This document shows positions 25,711 to 34,919 of a stretch of DNA of 64,000 nt, in pieces (position 1 is the stretch's first letter; each line of letters starts with the position of its first letter). The translations under genes and the position numbers were made by a program. The notes under the pieces were generated by a model. That model did not search any database and was not told the DNA's origin. It worked only from the letters and a program-made list of their open reading frames with translations. This DNA comes from Micromonospora sp. PLK6-60 (GTDB lineage: Bacteria > Actinomycetota > Actinomycetes > Mycobacteriales > Micromonosporaceae): NCBI RefSeq assembly GCF_019890675.1, contig NZ_JAIOAA010000017.1:52341-116340 (forward strand). The letters run 5' to 3'.

Positions 25711-27465
25711 ATGGCCCTCGAAAGAACTGCTGGAAACAGACGTCGAGGCATAGCGGCCGTTGGCCTTGCTCTCGCGGTCGGAGTAGGGGTGGGGCAGATG
25801 GCACCAATTGTGCCGGCCTCGGCGGAGAAGCCCGCGCAGCCAGGAGCGCAGGGCGTCGGACCCCAGACCCCGACCGCCAAGGTGCCGCTGGCCGGTGTCG
25901 ACATGGCGCAGACCTACGTGAACCCGATCAACCTGCCCGGGATGGCGGTGCGCAACATCGTAGGGACGATGCCACCCACGGACACGAATGTCGCCAACAC
26001 ATCGCAGATTCCCGCCAGCCTGAACCTGGAGACGTGGACGGCAGCGTCCGGACGGACCCTCGCCAGCCGATCCACCGTCGGGTTCACCCGGATCTCGGAG
26101 AACTCGGCACGGACCGGGGCGGACTGGTCCGCGCTGAACGTCGACGGGACCATCTATCTCTACGCGTCCGGCGCCATGCAGAACGCACCGAACAACAACC
26201 GCACCGTCTGGTCCACCACCGACTACCTCACGTGGACGCCCCATCAGATGAACCTGGGCCTGGTCGCACCGACCGTCGTGCAGATCGGCGACAAGTTCTA
26301 CATGGCCGGCAACAACACGCCGGTCTATCAGGCGGACTCGCCCACCGGGCCGTGGACCAGCATGGGGAATTTCCTGCGCCCGACCGGCCAGACCCTGAGC
26401 GTCGGCGACGTGCAGTTCTTCCTCGACACGGACGGACGGCTGTACCTGACGTACAACATCGGCTCGCCGATCATGGGCGTCGAACTCGACCCGAACAATC
26501 CTCGGCAGCTCATCAGCGACCCGGTCGTGGTCTGGACCTTCGACCCGCGCAAGGAGTGGCAGCACATCGGCGACAACAAGGCCACCTACACCCACGGGTA
26601 CGTGGAGGGCTCGCAGCTGTTCAAGGTCGGGGACACCTACTACCTCTCGGTCGCGTCCGGCGGCACGGAGTTCACCACGTACGCGACCGGCGTCATGACG
26701 TCGGACAAGCCGCTCTCCGGATTCAAGGAAACGCAGCAGAACCCCATCGGCTACGGAAACAACCACCCCAGTGCGGTGTATCCGAACGCCGGGCACGGCA
26801 GCTTCGTCACCGACAGCTCCGGCAACCTGGTGTTCTTCTACACCTACGTCATCGCCTACGAGGAGTTCTTCGAGCGACGGCTGGGGATGGACGTCTGCAA
26901 CGTGATCCCCGCCGGCCCGCAACAGGGAGCGATCGACTGCGAGCTGTCCAACACGCCGCAACTGGCCCCCGGGAAGAAGATCTCGGGCCGGGACGACGTC
27001 GGGCTCTACAACGTGGCCACCAACAGCCAGGCGTACTGGGCGAGCAGCTACGCCCCCGGTCGCAACCCGTACTACGGAGGCGACCGATCCCTGTCGACCT
27101 GGTGGGAGCCGGCCGACAGCGACACCGCGCCGACGTACATCAGGGGCTTCGGGACGGTCTTCCACATCTCCGCCGCGCAGATCCAGTGGAAGGAGCTCGG
27201 GCGTACCTTCACCAAGGACAACGCCGTGCGGTACACGCTGGAGTACAAGGACATCCCCACCAACACGTGGCGGACGCTTGTCGACCGGAGTACGAACACC
27301 ACCGCGTACACGGCTGAGTACGTCACCTTCGACCGGGTGCTTACCAACGCGGTCAGGCTGAAGGTCCTGGGTACGACCGAGAACGTCAAGGTCGGCGTCC
27401 ACGAGCTCAACGTGTTCGGCGAGAACTACAACCTGGTCGCCTCGAAGGGCATGATCACCCCGTAG
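25711..27465 (+). CDS. Secreted GH43-like glycosidase with C-terminal sugar-binding domain
   Basis: A 584-residue exported protein. Residues 1-37 are a signal peptide (RRRGIAAVGLALAVGVGVGQMAPIVPASA). The middle shows beta-propeller strand repeats typical of GH43-like enzymes (GTIYLYASG, VWSTTDYLTWTPH, IGDKFYMAGNN, GRLYLTYNIGSP, GDTYYLSVASGG). The C-terminal 140 residues (DRSLSTWWEPADSD...GVHELNVFGE) look like an F5/8-type (CBM32-like) domain. It likely removes arabinose or xylose side chains outside the cell. ATG 25711 has GGAAGG upstream. Exact specificity is not readable. Confidence 0.8.
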   Translation: MALERTAGNRRRGIAAVGLALAVGVGVGQMAPIVPASAEKPAQPGAQGVGPQTPTAKVPLAGVDMAQTYVNPINLPGMAVRNIVGTMPPTDTNVANTSQIPASLNLETWTAASGRTLASRSTVGFTRISENSARTGADWSALNVDGTIYLYASGAMQNAPNNNRTVWSTTDYLTWTPHQMNLGLVAPTVVQIGDKFYMAGNNTPVYQADSPTGPWTSMGNFLRPTGQTLSVGDVQFFLDTDGRLYLTYNIGSPIMGVELDPNNPRQLISDPVVVWTFDPRKEWQHIGDNKATYTHGYVEGSQLFKVGDTYYLSVASGGTEFTTYATGVMTSDKPLSGFKETQQNPIGYGNNHPSAVYPNAGHGSFVTDSSGNLVFFYTYVIAYEEFFERRLGMDVCNVIPAGPQQGAIDCELSNTPQLAPGKKISGRDDVGLYNVATNSQAYWASSYAPGRNPYYGGDRSLSTWWEPADSDTAPTYIRGFGTVFHISAAQIQWKELGRTFTKDNAVRYTLEYKDIPTNTWRTLVDRSTNTTAYTAEYVTFDRVLTNAVRLKVLGTTENVKVGVHELNVFGENYNLVASKGMITP

Positions 27466-27482
27466 TCCGAAGCGGTAGAAAG

Positions 27483-27516
27483 GGAGCGGGCGAGATCGGT
27501 CGATCTCGCCCGCTCC
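27483..27516. terminator. Bidirectional terminator between the two GH43 genes
   Basis: A perfect 15-base stem with a GGTC loop, flanked by AAAG on one side and TTCTTGTCGTTT on the other, lies in the 72-base gap between convergent genes. It can terminate both. Confidence 0.9.
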
Positions 27517-27537
27517 TTCTTGTCGTTTCGGTGCTGG

Positions 27538-30498
27538 CTACCGCACCGTCAAATTCTGGTAGTCGGCGGCGTAGGGCTGGTAGGTCGGGTTGCCGGAGTA
27601 GGCCACCCGGACCCGGTAATTCCCGGGCTCCAGATCGGCGGTCGGCAGGGTGACGACCGCCCTGCCGTCCGCCAGCGGCACGACCTGCGCGGTGCCGCCG
27701 AAGGTGACGGTGACCTCGCCGGTCGGGATCGGCGCGTGCTGCTTCAGCCCGCCCCCCGGCCCCACCGTGACGTGCAGGCTGAACGTGTCGCCGCGGACCA
27801 CCGACGCCGGCGCGGCATTCGCCTGGACCTTGACGGCGGCCGAGCCGGCGGGCACCTCGAACGACGCCGTACCCTCCGACGCCTTCAGGTAGTCGAAGCC
27901 GAGGTACTCGACCTTGACGGTCCGGGCACCCGCCGGCAGACCCGTCGGCAGTGCGACCGTGGCCGCGCCGTCCTTCAGCTGGGCGAGCTGCGACCACGAG
28001 CCGATGCTGAACCGCACCTGACCGCCGGTCTCGAACCCGTCAGCCGCCGTGACCGTGGCGGTGGCCGTGGTGCTCTGCGCCCCGCTCGCGTACGGCTCGA
28101 CGGCCACCTCGGTGGTGGTCGTGACGTCGCTGTTCGGGATCCCCCGGATGTCGTTCCACTCGCGCAGGGTCAGCGGGATCACGGTGCCGTGGCGCGGACG
28201 GACGACACCCGCGTTCGTCATCGTGATCGCCTTGGCGTTCCAGGTCGGCGCCTCGATGTTCTCGTGGCACGCGGCCTGGTATCCACCGCCGTTCGTGTAC
28301 CGGTCACCCCAGAGGTAGAACTGGCCGGGGCAGGAGGTGTCACCCGGGTTGGCCTTGAAGATGACCGGCCCCTCGTACCCCTGGTTGGCGACCCACGTCG
28401 TGCGGCCCAGAGCCGGCGCGACCAACGTCCAGTTGTTGATGTTGCTGTCCAGGAAGTCGGTGTGCTTCTCCGAGAAGATGTCCGAGCCCTGGTTGCCGGC
28501 CTCGTTCTTGGTCACCCGGTAGTAGTTGTCGCCGACCCGGATCGCGGTCGTGTCGATCCGCGACAGCGGGGCCGGGTTCTGCCAGACCTGGGGAGCGGAG
28601 AACGTCTGGAAGTCGCGCGTCGTGGCGTACCACATCTGCGCGTTGCCCTGACCGGTGCGGTTCACGGGGTTGTTCCACAGCGACTGCGCCCAGAACACGG
28701 CGTAGGCGCCGATCTCCTCGACCCACAGCGACTCGGGTGCGAAGGCGTTGCCCGCGTCGTCGGGCGCGACCTTCACGTGCCGCTGCGGGGTCCAGTTCAC
28801 CAGGTCGTGTGACTCGAACACCTCGATGTACTGGGTGTCGTTGATGGCGTAGCCGCCCTGGTCGTACCAGTTCAGGTCGGTGGCGATCATGTAGAACGTG
28901 TCGCCGTCGGGTGAGCGGACGATGTGCGGGTCACGAAGGCCCTGGTCGCCGAGCTGGGAGATGAGCGACGGCCGGCCTCCGGTCAGACCGGTCCAGTCCA
29001 GCGCGGTGTTGCCGTTGGACGTGGCGAACATGATCTGCTCGCCGTCGGCGATCCCCTCGCCCTTGAAGTACCCCATGAAGTACCGCTCGTGCTCCTCGGA
29101 ACGGGGCATGGCGGTGATCGTCACCGGGAACGACTTCGTCTTCGAGGCCGACCCCTTGGTGATGGTCGCCGTCAGGGTGGCGGCGACATCCGCATGGCCG
29201 AAGGCCGGGCGGGTCACCACACCGGTCGGGGTGACCAGGTCGGTGGTCGACTTCCAGGTGATCGTGGACCCGAACTCGCCGTCGGCCGCGAGGTCGAGGT
29301 TTCCGCGTACGTCGTCGGTGGCGTACAGGGTCAGGTCGAACGTGTCCCGGTCGACCGCCTGCGCGTCGTCGAACTCGGCCTTCACCACGACGGGGATCTC
29401 CCGGGTGGTGACCTCCTGGGCGCCCTTGCGGACCGTCGCCGTGAGGGTGGCTGTCGCGTCGGGCTGCCCCTGGGCGGGTCGGGTGATCCTGCCGGTCACC
29501 GGAACCTTGCGTGCGCTGTTGAGGGCCGGCGGGGTGTAGACCTCGACGACCGACGGGTCCGAACTCGTCCAGGTGATGGCCGAGCCCGCCACGGAGCCCA
29601 CCTTGGGCAGCCCGATGTCGCGTACGACCGCACTGGTCAGGCCGAGGTCGATGGCGGCGGCGTCGGCTCGTACGCCGGTGGAGACGGTCCGTTCCGCCAG
29701 CGCGAGGGTCTCGTCGAGGCTCACTGCCCGGTCGTAGACCCGGAAGTCCCGGAGCGTGCCGCGGAACGAGTAGTGGCCCGACGTCTGCGAGCGGGCGAGG
29801 AAGTTGCAGTTGGTCCCCGCGGCGTTGACCGAGGGCGGCGTGGTCAGGTTCGTCGACGTCGCGTGCAGCACGCCGTCGAGGTAGAGCCGGCCGGTCCAGC
29901 TCGTACCGTTCTCGTTCAGTGCCTGGGTGTAGGTGACGTGCGTCCACGCTCCTTCGAGCATGCGGACCCGGTTCTGTTGCAGGTTCGCCGAACCTACCGC
30001 GACGCGGAACCGCTGGGTGTTCGACGCGAAGATGGCGCCCTGGGCGCCGGTGTCGGCGTCGCACGAGCCGGACTTGCGGCCCAGGCTCCACATCTGGTGC
30101 TCGCCGACGTTCGCCGGGTCGATCCACACGTCATAGTCGACGGTGAGGTTCGACATGCCGGCGGTGAGGTCGTTCGGCAGCGCCACGTACGCCCCGTCGA
30201 GGGCGCTCTCGTAGGAGTCGGGGTTGAACCGGACTCCGTCGCCGGTCAGGGTCGCCTTCTCCGGGTGTACGAGCGTGGCGTTCGCCGCCGAGCCCGCGCT
30301 ACCCGAGTTGACCAGGGTCGTCCCACTGGTCTCGTCGAGGGCGAAATGGTGCACCAGGCCCTCGTTGAGCCGCTCGTCGGCGGCGTACGAGGGCGTCGCC
30401 ACGAACGAGACCGAGAGCAGCGCACCCAGTGCCAGGCCCGCCACACCACTACCCTGCCGACCCAGCCGGGGCCGTGACCTTCGCTGTCGCAATCGCAA
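27538..30498 (-). CDS. Large secreted GH43 enzyme with LamG and Ig-like domains
   Basis: A 986-residue multidomain protein: signal peptide (about 1-40, ending PSYAA), a LamG/concanavalin-like domain (about 45-245), two atrophied-Ig repeats (about 250-465), a GH43 five-bladed propeller (about 470-790; LRDPHIVRSPDGDTFYMIATD, APESLWVEEIGAYAVFWAQ, YEGPVIFKANPGD) and two C-terminal Ig-like domains. This layout is usual for exo-acting arabinofuranosidases or arabinanases of actinomycetes. TTG 30498 is preferred: AAGGAGG lies five bases upstream and the signal peptide starts there. Its promoter carries the same LacI palindrome as the convergent gene, so both respond to one repressor. Confidence 0.85.
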   Translation of the reverse strand: MRLRQRRSRPRLGRQGSGVAGLALGALLSVSFVATPSYAADERLNEGLVHHFALDETSGTTLVNSGSAGSAANATLVHPEKATLTGDGVRFNPDSYESALDGAYVALPNDLTAGMSNLTVDYDVWIDPANVGEHQMWSLGRKSGSCDADTGAQGAIFASNTQRFRVAVGSANLQQNRVRMLEGAWTHVTYTQALNENGTSWTGRLYLDGVLHATSTNLTTPPSVNAAGTNCNFLARSQTSGHYSFRGTLRDFRVYDRAVSLDETLALAERTVSTGVRADAAAIDLGLTSAVVRDIGLPKVGSVAGSAITWTSSDPSVVEVYTPPALNSARKVPVTGRITRPAQGQPDATATLTATVRKGAQEVTTREIPVVVKAEFDDAQAVDRDTFDLTLYATDDVRGNLDLAADGEFGSTITWKSTTDLVTPTGVVTRPAFGHADVAATLTATITKGSASKTKSFPVTITAMPRSEEHERYFMGYFKGEGIADGEQIMFATSNGNTALDWTGLTGGRPSLISQLGDQGLRDPHIVRSPDGDTFYMIATDLNWYDQGGYAINDTQYIEVFESHDLVNWTPQRHVKVAPDDAGNAFAPESLWVEEIGAYAVFWAQSLWNNPVNRTGQGNAQMWYATTRDFQTFSAPQVWQNPAPLSRIDTTAIRVGDNYYRVTKNEAGNQGSDIFSEKHTDFLDSNINNWTLVAPALGRTTWVANQGYEGPVIFKANPGDTSCPGQFYLWGDRYTNGGGYQAACHENIEAPTWNAKAITMTNAGVVRPRHGTVIPLTLREWNDIRGIPNSDVTTTTEVAVEPYASGAQSTTATATVTAADGFETGGQVRFSIGSWSQLAQLKDGAATVALPTGLPAGARTVKVEYLGFDYLKASEGTASFEVPAGSAAVKVQANAAPASVVRGDTFSLHVTVGPGGGLKQHAPIPTGEVTVTFGGTAQVVPLADGRAVVTLPTADLEPGNYRVRVAYSGNPTYQPYAADYQNLTVR

Positions 30499-30544
30499 TT
30501 GGTCCTCCTTGATCGGTGTGAATCCCTCTGAAGTGGACAAATGC

Positions 30545-30579
30545 TGTTAGCGCTAACAACTTTGCCACCGCAAGGTCAA
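30545..30579 (-). promoter_or_regulatory. Promoter and LacI-type operator of the LamG-GH43 gene
   Basis: On the minus strand TTGACC (30574-30579) and TAGCGC (30550-30555) are 18 bases apart. The palindrome TGTTAGCGCTAACA (30545-30558) overlaps the -10 and is identical to the core at 25182-25195. No LacI gene is in the window. Confidence 0.75.
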
Positions 30580-30815
30580 CGAGGCGATGCGTTGCGGTCC
30601 CGAGGTCCTGGTGGGGGCGTCGCCGGTTGGGGATCTCGTGTTTCGCACCTTAGGCGGCCTGGGCGGCGCAGGCCAGTGCCTGGTCGCACCAGATGTGATT
30701 TTCGCGCGCCGTCGCGCACTCGACGTCGCGATCGCGGCCGAGCCGCGGGTGAACGCGCACACGTAGGGCCCAGCCGCGGTCGTGCGGGCGCGTCGGCTCT
30801 CGGAACCGCCGAATC

Positions 30816-30845
30816 ACTGCTTTACTATGGAACTAGTAAAGCAGT
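30816..30845. promoter_or_regulatory. GntR/YtrA operator with 12-base arms
   Basis: ACTGCTTTACTA and TAGTAAAGCAGT form a perfect 12-base inverted repeat around TGGAAC, starting 41 bases before the GntR gene. The AT-rich palindrome is conspicuous in this DNA and likely overlaps the promoter, giving autoregulation of the whole ABC operon. Confidence 0.85.
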
Positions 30846-30856
30846 AGAGGAGAACC

Positions 30857-31252
30857 GTGTTCATCTTCCGGCTCGACACCCACTCCGGCGTGCCGCCGTA
30901 CCTGCAACTCGTCCAGCAGGTCCGCCAGGCGGTGCTGCTGGGCTTCCTCCAACCCGGTGACCGCCTCCCGCTCATCCGCGAGGTGGTCGAGGACCTGGCG
31001 ATCAATCCGAACACCGTCGCCAAGGCGTACCGGCAGCTGGAGCAGGAGAACCTGGTCACCGGGCGGCCCGGCCAGGGCACGTTCGTCAACGAACAGCAGT
31101 CGGCCGTGATGTCGGCATCGACGTACACGTCGCTGCACCGCGGCCTGGCGACCTGGCTGCGCCGCGCCTACGCGGCCGGCCTCGACGAGCAGGCGGTCGA
31201 CGCGCTGTTCACCTCCGTCCACCAACAGACCAGGAATGAGGACGTGGCGTGA
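30857..31252 (+). CDS. GntR-family regulator, YtrA subgroup
   Basis: A short 131-residue GntR protein. The winged helix (GVPPYLQLVQQVRQAVLLGFLQPGDRLPLIREVVEDLAINPNTVAKAYRQLEQENLVTGRPGQGTFV) fills residues 9-77, followed by only two C-terminal helices, as in YtrA. Such proteins usually repress a downstream ABC exporter and respond to cell-wall antibiotics or other stress. GTG 30857 has AGAGGAGAA upstream. The stop overlaps the ATPase start (GTGA). Confidence 0.92.
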   Translation: MFIFRLDTHSGVPPYLQLVQQVRQAVLLGFLQPGDRLPLIREVVEDLAINPNTVAKAYRQLEQENLVTGRPGQGTFVNEQQSAVMSASTYTSLHRGLATWLRRAYAAGLDEQAVDALFTSVHQQTRNEDVA

Positions 31253-32148
31253 CGGCGACCGAGCTCGCGCTGCGCACCGACGGTGTGGGCAAGCGGTACC
31301 GGAAGGGCTGGGCGCTGCGCGACTGCACCCTGGCCCTGCCGGCGGGCGGTGTGATCGCCCTGGTCGGGCCGAACGGCGCGGGCAAGACCACGCTGCTGCG
31401 CCTGGTCGTCGGGTTGCTGGCACCGAGCACCGGCACGGTGCAGGTCCTCGGCCACGACGTCACCGCCAGCACCCCGCAGACGCTGTCCCGGATCGGGTTC
31501 CTGGCCCAGGACCACCCGCTGTACAAGCGCTTCACCGTCGCCGAGATGCTCCGCTTCGGCCGGGCCTGCAACCTGCGGTTCGACCAGGGGCTGGCCGAGC
31601 GCCGGCTGGCGAAGCTGGGCATCCCGCTCGACCGCAGGGCCGGCACGCTCTCCGGCGGCCAGCAGGCCCAGGTCGCGTTGGCGCTGGCCCTGGCGAAGCG
31701 GCCGGACCTGCTTGTCCTCGACGAGCCGGTGGCCAGCCTCGACCCGCTGGCCCGGCACGAGTTCCTGCAGGTCCTCATGGGTGCGGTGGCCGAAGGCGGG
31801 GTGACCGTCCTGTTCTCCTCCCACGTCGTGCACGAGCTGGAGCGCGTCTGCGACCACCTGGTCGTGCTCAACCACGGCCGGGTCACGCTCACCGGTGACA
31901 TCGACACCCTCCTCGCCGAGCACCGGCTGCTCGTCGGCCCGCGCACGGCCACCGACCTCGACCGCGCCGGCACCGTCGTGGAGGCCGTCCACAGCGACCG
32001 GCACACCACCCTGCTGGTACGCGACGGCGGGATCCCGGCCGCGCCCGGCTGGCAGGCCCGGCCGGTCGCGCTGGAGGACCTGGTGCTGGCGTACCTGCGC
32101 CGGCCGTCCGAGCCGAGCGCCGCGGTCACGTCGGGGGTGGCGGCATGA
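31249..32148 (+). CDS. ABC transporter ATP-binding protein
   Basis: A 299-residue ATPase: Walker A GPNGAGKTT, Q-loop FLAQDHPL, signature LSGGQQAQVALALAL, Walker B LLVLDEPVASLDP and switch SSHVVHE. The C-terminal 80 residues resemble the extension of drug- or peptide-exporting ABC-2 systems. GTG 31249 overlaps the regulator, and the stop overlaps the permease ATG (ATGA), so all three are co-translated. Substrate is unknown. Confidence 0.95.
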   Translation: MTATELALRTDGVGKRYRKGWALRDCTLALPAGGVIALVGPNGAGKTTLLRLVVGLLAPSTGTVQVLGHDVTASTPQTLSRIGFLAQDHPLYKRFTVAEMLRFGRACNLRFDQGLAERRLAKLGIPLDRRAGTLSGGQQAQVALALALAKRPDLLVLDEPVASLDPLARHEFLQVLMGAVAEGGVTVLFSSHVVHELERVCDHLVVLNHGRVTLTGDIDTLLAEHRLLVGPRTATDLDRAGTVVEAVHSDRHTTLLVRDGGIPAAPGWQARPVALEDLVLAYLRRPSEPSAAVTSGVAA

Positions 32149-33122
32149 CGTGGTTGATCTGGCGCCAGCACCGGACCGAGATCTGCGTCCTGGGTCTGCT
32201 CGTCGGCATGTTCGGCATCGCCCTGGTCGTGCTCGGGACGCAGGCCCACGACCTGTTCCCCGGCGGTCCCGCCCGGTGTGCGGGAGAGGCCGGTGTCAAC
32301 GAGACCTGCGCGGCCTCCTTCCGCCGGCTCGACGAGGAGTACGGCTACGTCGAGAACCTGCTGGCGGTCTTCTATCTGGTCCCCGTCGTCATCGGAGCGT
32401 TCCTCGGTGCGCCGCTGCTCGCGCGGGAACTGGAGGACGGCACCTGGCAGCTCGCCTGGACGCAGGCCGTGCCGCGGATGCGCTGGCTGGCGGCCAAGCT
32501 CGCGGCACTGGCCGGCGTCACCGCCACCCTCACCGGGATGTTCACCGCGGTGCTGACCTGGTTCCGTCAGCCGTTCGACGTGTGGGAAGGGCGGTTCCAG
32601 TACGACGCCTTCGACCTGGAGGGACTTGTTCCGGTGGCGTACGCGCTGTTCGCGTTCGGCGTCGCCACCGCCGCCGGGGCGATCCTGCGGCGCAGCCTGC
32701 CCGCGTTCGGCGTCGCGTTCGGGGCGTTCCTCGCCGCCCGGATGTCGGTGGCGCTGCTGGCCCGTCCCGCGTACGCCACACCGCTCACCGCCATGGAGCC
32801 GGTCGCCGTCGGCGGCTCGAAGGGCCAGGCGGGGCACCGGCCCGGGTCCGGCAACGCTTCCTGGCTGATCGAACACGGCTACGCAGACGCCACCGGGCGC
32901 CGGCTGAGCTGGACCGAGTACTACGAGCTGGAGGCCGTCGCCAACCGGGCCGGCACCAACCTCAACCAGTTCCTGCACGCGCGGGGCATCCAGCAGTTCA
33001 AGGTCTACCACCCGGCCGACCGGTTCTGGACGTTCCAGCTCATCGAGGCGGCCCTGTTCGTCGCCGTCGCGGCGGTCCTGATCGCTGTGGTGCTGTGGCG
33101 GGTACGACGCCGAATGATCTAG
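32145..33122 (+). CDS. ABC-2-type membrane permease
   Basis: A 325-residue integral membrane protein with about six hydrophobic segments (for example TEICVLGLLVGMFGIALVVLG near the N-terminus and LIEAALFVAVAAVLIAVVLW at the C-terminus) and a long extracytoplasmic loop between the last two. LARELEDGTWQLAWTQAVPR matches the coupling region of ABC-2 permeases in YtrA-linked operons. It pairs with the upstream ATPase, probably as an exporter. Confidence 0.85.
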   Translation: MTWLIWRQHRTEICVLGLLVGMFGIALVVLGTQAHDLFPGGPARCAGEAGVNETCAASFRRLDEEYGYVENLLAVFYLVPVVIGAFLGAPLLARELEDGTWQLAWTQAVPRMRWLAAKLAALAGVTATLTGMFTAVLTWFRQPFDVWEGRFQYDAFDLEGLVPVAYALFAFGVATAAGAILRRSLPAFGVAFGAFLAARMSVALLARPAYATPLTAMEPVAVGGSKGQAGHRPGSGNASWLIEHGYADATGRRLSWTEYYELEAVANRAGTNLNQFLHARGIQQFKVYHPADRFWTFQLIEAALFVAVAAVLIAVVLWRVRRRMI

Positions 33123-33141
33123 TGCCCTGACCACAAACGCT

Positions 33142-33172
33142 CCCCGGGCCGGCGGATCTACCCGGCCCGGGG
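33142..33172. terminator. Terminator between ABC permease and PfpI genes
   Basis: An 11-base perfect GC stem (CCCCGGGCCGG with CCGGCCCGGGG) with a 9-base loop sits between convergent genes; flanking CCTGACC/GGTCAGG can extend it. Confidence 0.8.
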
Positions 33173-33182
33173 CCCCACCGGG

Positions 33183-33764
33183 TCAGGCTGTCGCCATCTG
33201 GCGGACGTGTTCGCCCTCGGCGAACTCCTCGACCATCTTGGCGCAGAAGGCCGGAAGGTCGCTGGGGTTGCGGCTGGTGACCAGGCCGTTGTCGACCTGG
33301 ACCTGTTGATCCACCCAGTTCCCGCCAGCGTTGCGGATGTCGGTGCGCAGGCTGGGGAACGAGGTGACGGTCCGGCCGTTGACCATCCCGGTTTCGACCA
33401 ACGACCAGGGGCCGTGGCAGATGGCCGCGACCGGCTTCTGTTGCTGAAAGAACGCCCGGACGAAGTCCATCGCCTGCTGGTTCATCCGGAGCCGGTCCGG
33501 GTTGACGGTCCCGCCCGGCAACAGCAGGGCGTCGTAGTCGGCCGCATCGGCCTCGTTCACGGTCCGGTCCACCCGATAGCGGTTGGCCGGGTTGATGTCC
33601 TGGTTCATCGACTGGATCTCGCCGGAATTCAACGAGATCAGGTGAACCTCGGCTCCCGCCTGCTCCGCGGCGGCGCGGGACTGGGTGTACTCCACGTCCT
33701 CCACCCCGTCGGCGGCGAGACAAGCGACTCGCTTGCCGCTCAGTGGCTGCTGGCTCTGGGCCAT
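33183..33764 (-). CDS. PfpI/DJ-1-family protein
   Basis: A 193-residue type 1 glutamine amidotransferase-like protein. Cys116 sits in the nucleophile elbow AICHGPW, with the acidic partner in DGVEDVEY and the LLLPGGTVNPD strand. Relatives are called intracellular proteases or deglycases and are induced by stress. ATG 33764 has AAGGGAG upstream. It diverges from an aldo-keto reductase gene, suggesting a shared carbonyl or glycation-stress theme. Confidence 0.9.
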   Translation of the reverse strand: MAQSQQPLSGKRVACLAADGVEDVEYTQSRAAAEQAGAEVHLISLNSGEIQSMNQDINPANRYRVDRTVNEADAADYDALLLPGGTVNPDRLRMNQQAMDFVRAFFQQQKPVAAICHGPWSLVETGMVNGRTVTSFPSLRTDIRNAGGNWVDQQVQVDNGLVTSRNPSDLPAFCAKMVEEFAEGEHVRQMATA

Positions 33765-34001
33765 TGGTGGACTCCCTTCGCGGTGCCGCCCCGTCGGCGG
33801 CGCATCGCTCGCTCGGGTCGCCTTCCCGGTGGGGGCACCGACAAACAGGCCAGCGAACGCCACTCGACGGCGGACAATCCGCCGGTACGCCCGCCGCCTG
33901 GAGAGGACCTGTACGGAGAAGGGTCGCGTTACGAGAGTGCTTCCCGTCGCAGCGGGTACGCAGGCTGCCCACTGCTGCCCAGGCTCCGGAAAGGCCACGA
34001 C

Positions 34002-34844
34002 ATGACCCTCGCTGCCGCCGCGATCGAACTGCCGTCCGGTCAGACCATGCCCGTGCTCGGCCAGGGAACCTGGTACCTGGGCGAGCGCCCCGCGAGCCGG
34101 CGGGACGAGATAGCCGCCCTACGCACCGGGCTCGACCTGGGCATGACCATGATCGACACTGCGGAGATGTACGGTGACGGCGCTTCCGAGGAACTCGTCG
34201 GCGAGGCGATCGCCGGGCGGCGCGCTGACGTCTTTCTGGTCGACAAGGTGCTGCCGTCCAACGCCAGCCGACGGGGAACCGTGCAGGCCTGCCGCCGCAG
34301 TCTGCAACGACTCGGCGTCGACCACATCGACCTCTACCTGCTGCACTGGCGCGGCCGGCAGCCACTCGCGGAGACGATCGAGGCGTTCGCCGAACTCGTC
34401 GACGCCGGTGACATCGGGCAGTGGGGCGTGAGTAACTTCGATCTTTCCGACATGACGGACCTACTTGAGGCGGGCGGGAACTCCTGCGCGACCAACCAGA
34501 TCCTGTACAACCTCACCCGCCGCGGTCCCGAATTCGACCTGCTGCCGTGGCTGCGCGAGCACCAGATCCCGGTGATGGCGTACTCGCCCATCGAGCAGGG
34601 CCGACTGCTCGACCACCCCCAGGTCGCGGAGATCGCCGCCCGGCACGAGGCCACGCCCGCTCAGGTCGCGCTTGCCTGGCTACTGCGGCAGGCGAGGGTT
34701 GCGGCTATTCCCCGATCCGCCAACCCCGAACACACGCGGGAGAACGCGGAAGCGCGCGACCTGTATCTCACTGAGGAGGACCTGGCGGCACTCGACACGG
34801 CGTTCCCACCGCCGGCCAGCCCGCAACCGCTGGAGATGTTGTAG
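34002..34844 (+). CDS. Aldo-keto reductase
   Basis: A 280-residue (alpha/beta)8-barrel NADPH oxidoreductase. The catalytic tetrad is visible as Asp52 and Tyr57 (DTAEMYGDG), Lys82 (LVDKVLPSN) and His115 (LLHWRG); the cofactor site includes AIPRSANPEH near the C-terminus. It reduces aldehydes or ketones to alcohols. ATG 34002 follows a GGAAAGG-like site. It lies between divergent pfpI and a convergent formaldehyde-dehydrogenase-like gene. Confidence 0.93.
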   Translation: MTLAAAAIELPSGQTMPVLGQGTWYLGERPASRRDEIAALRTGLDLGMTMIDTAEMYGDGASEELVGEAIAGRRADVFLVDKVLPSNASRRGTVQACRRSLQRLGVDHIDLYLLHWRGRQPLAETIEAFAELVDAGDIGQWGVSNFDLSDMTDLLEAGGNSCATNQILYNLTRRGPEFDLLPWLREHQIPVMAYSPIEQGRLLDHPQVAEIAARHEATPAQVALAWLLRQARVAAIPRSANPEHTRENAEARDLYLTEEDLAALDTAFPPPASPQPLEML

Positions 34845-34857
34845 CCCCACCCACCGT

Positions 34858-34895
34858 CTCGGCGGACGCCCGATCGAGATCGGGCGTCCGCCGAG
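34858..34895. terminator. Bidirectional terminator after the aldo-keto reductase gene
   Basis: A perfect 17-base stem (34858-34874 with 34879-34895) with a CGAG loop lies between convergent genes. Confidence 0.9.
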
Positions 34896-34919
34896 CGCGC
34901 CTTGTCACTGGTGGGGCCG

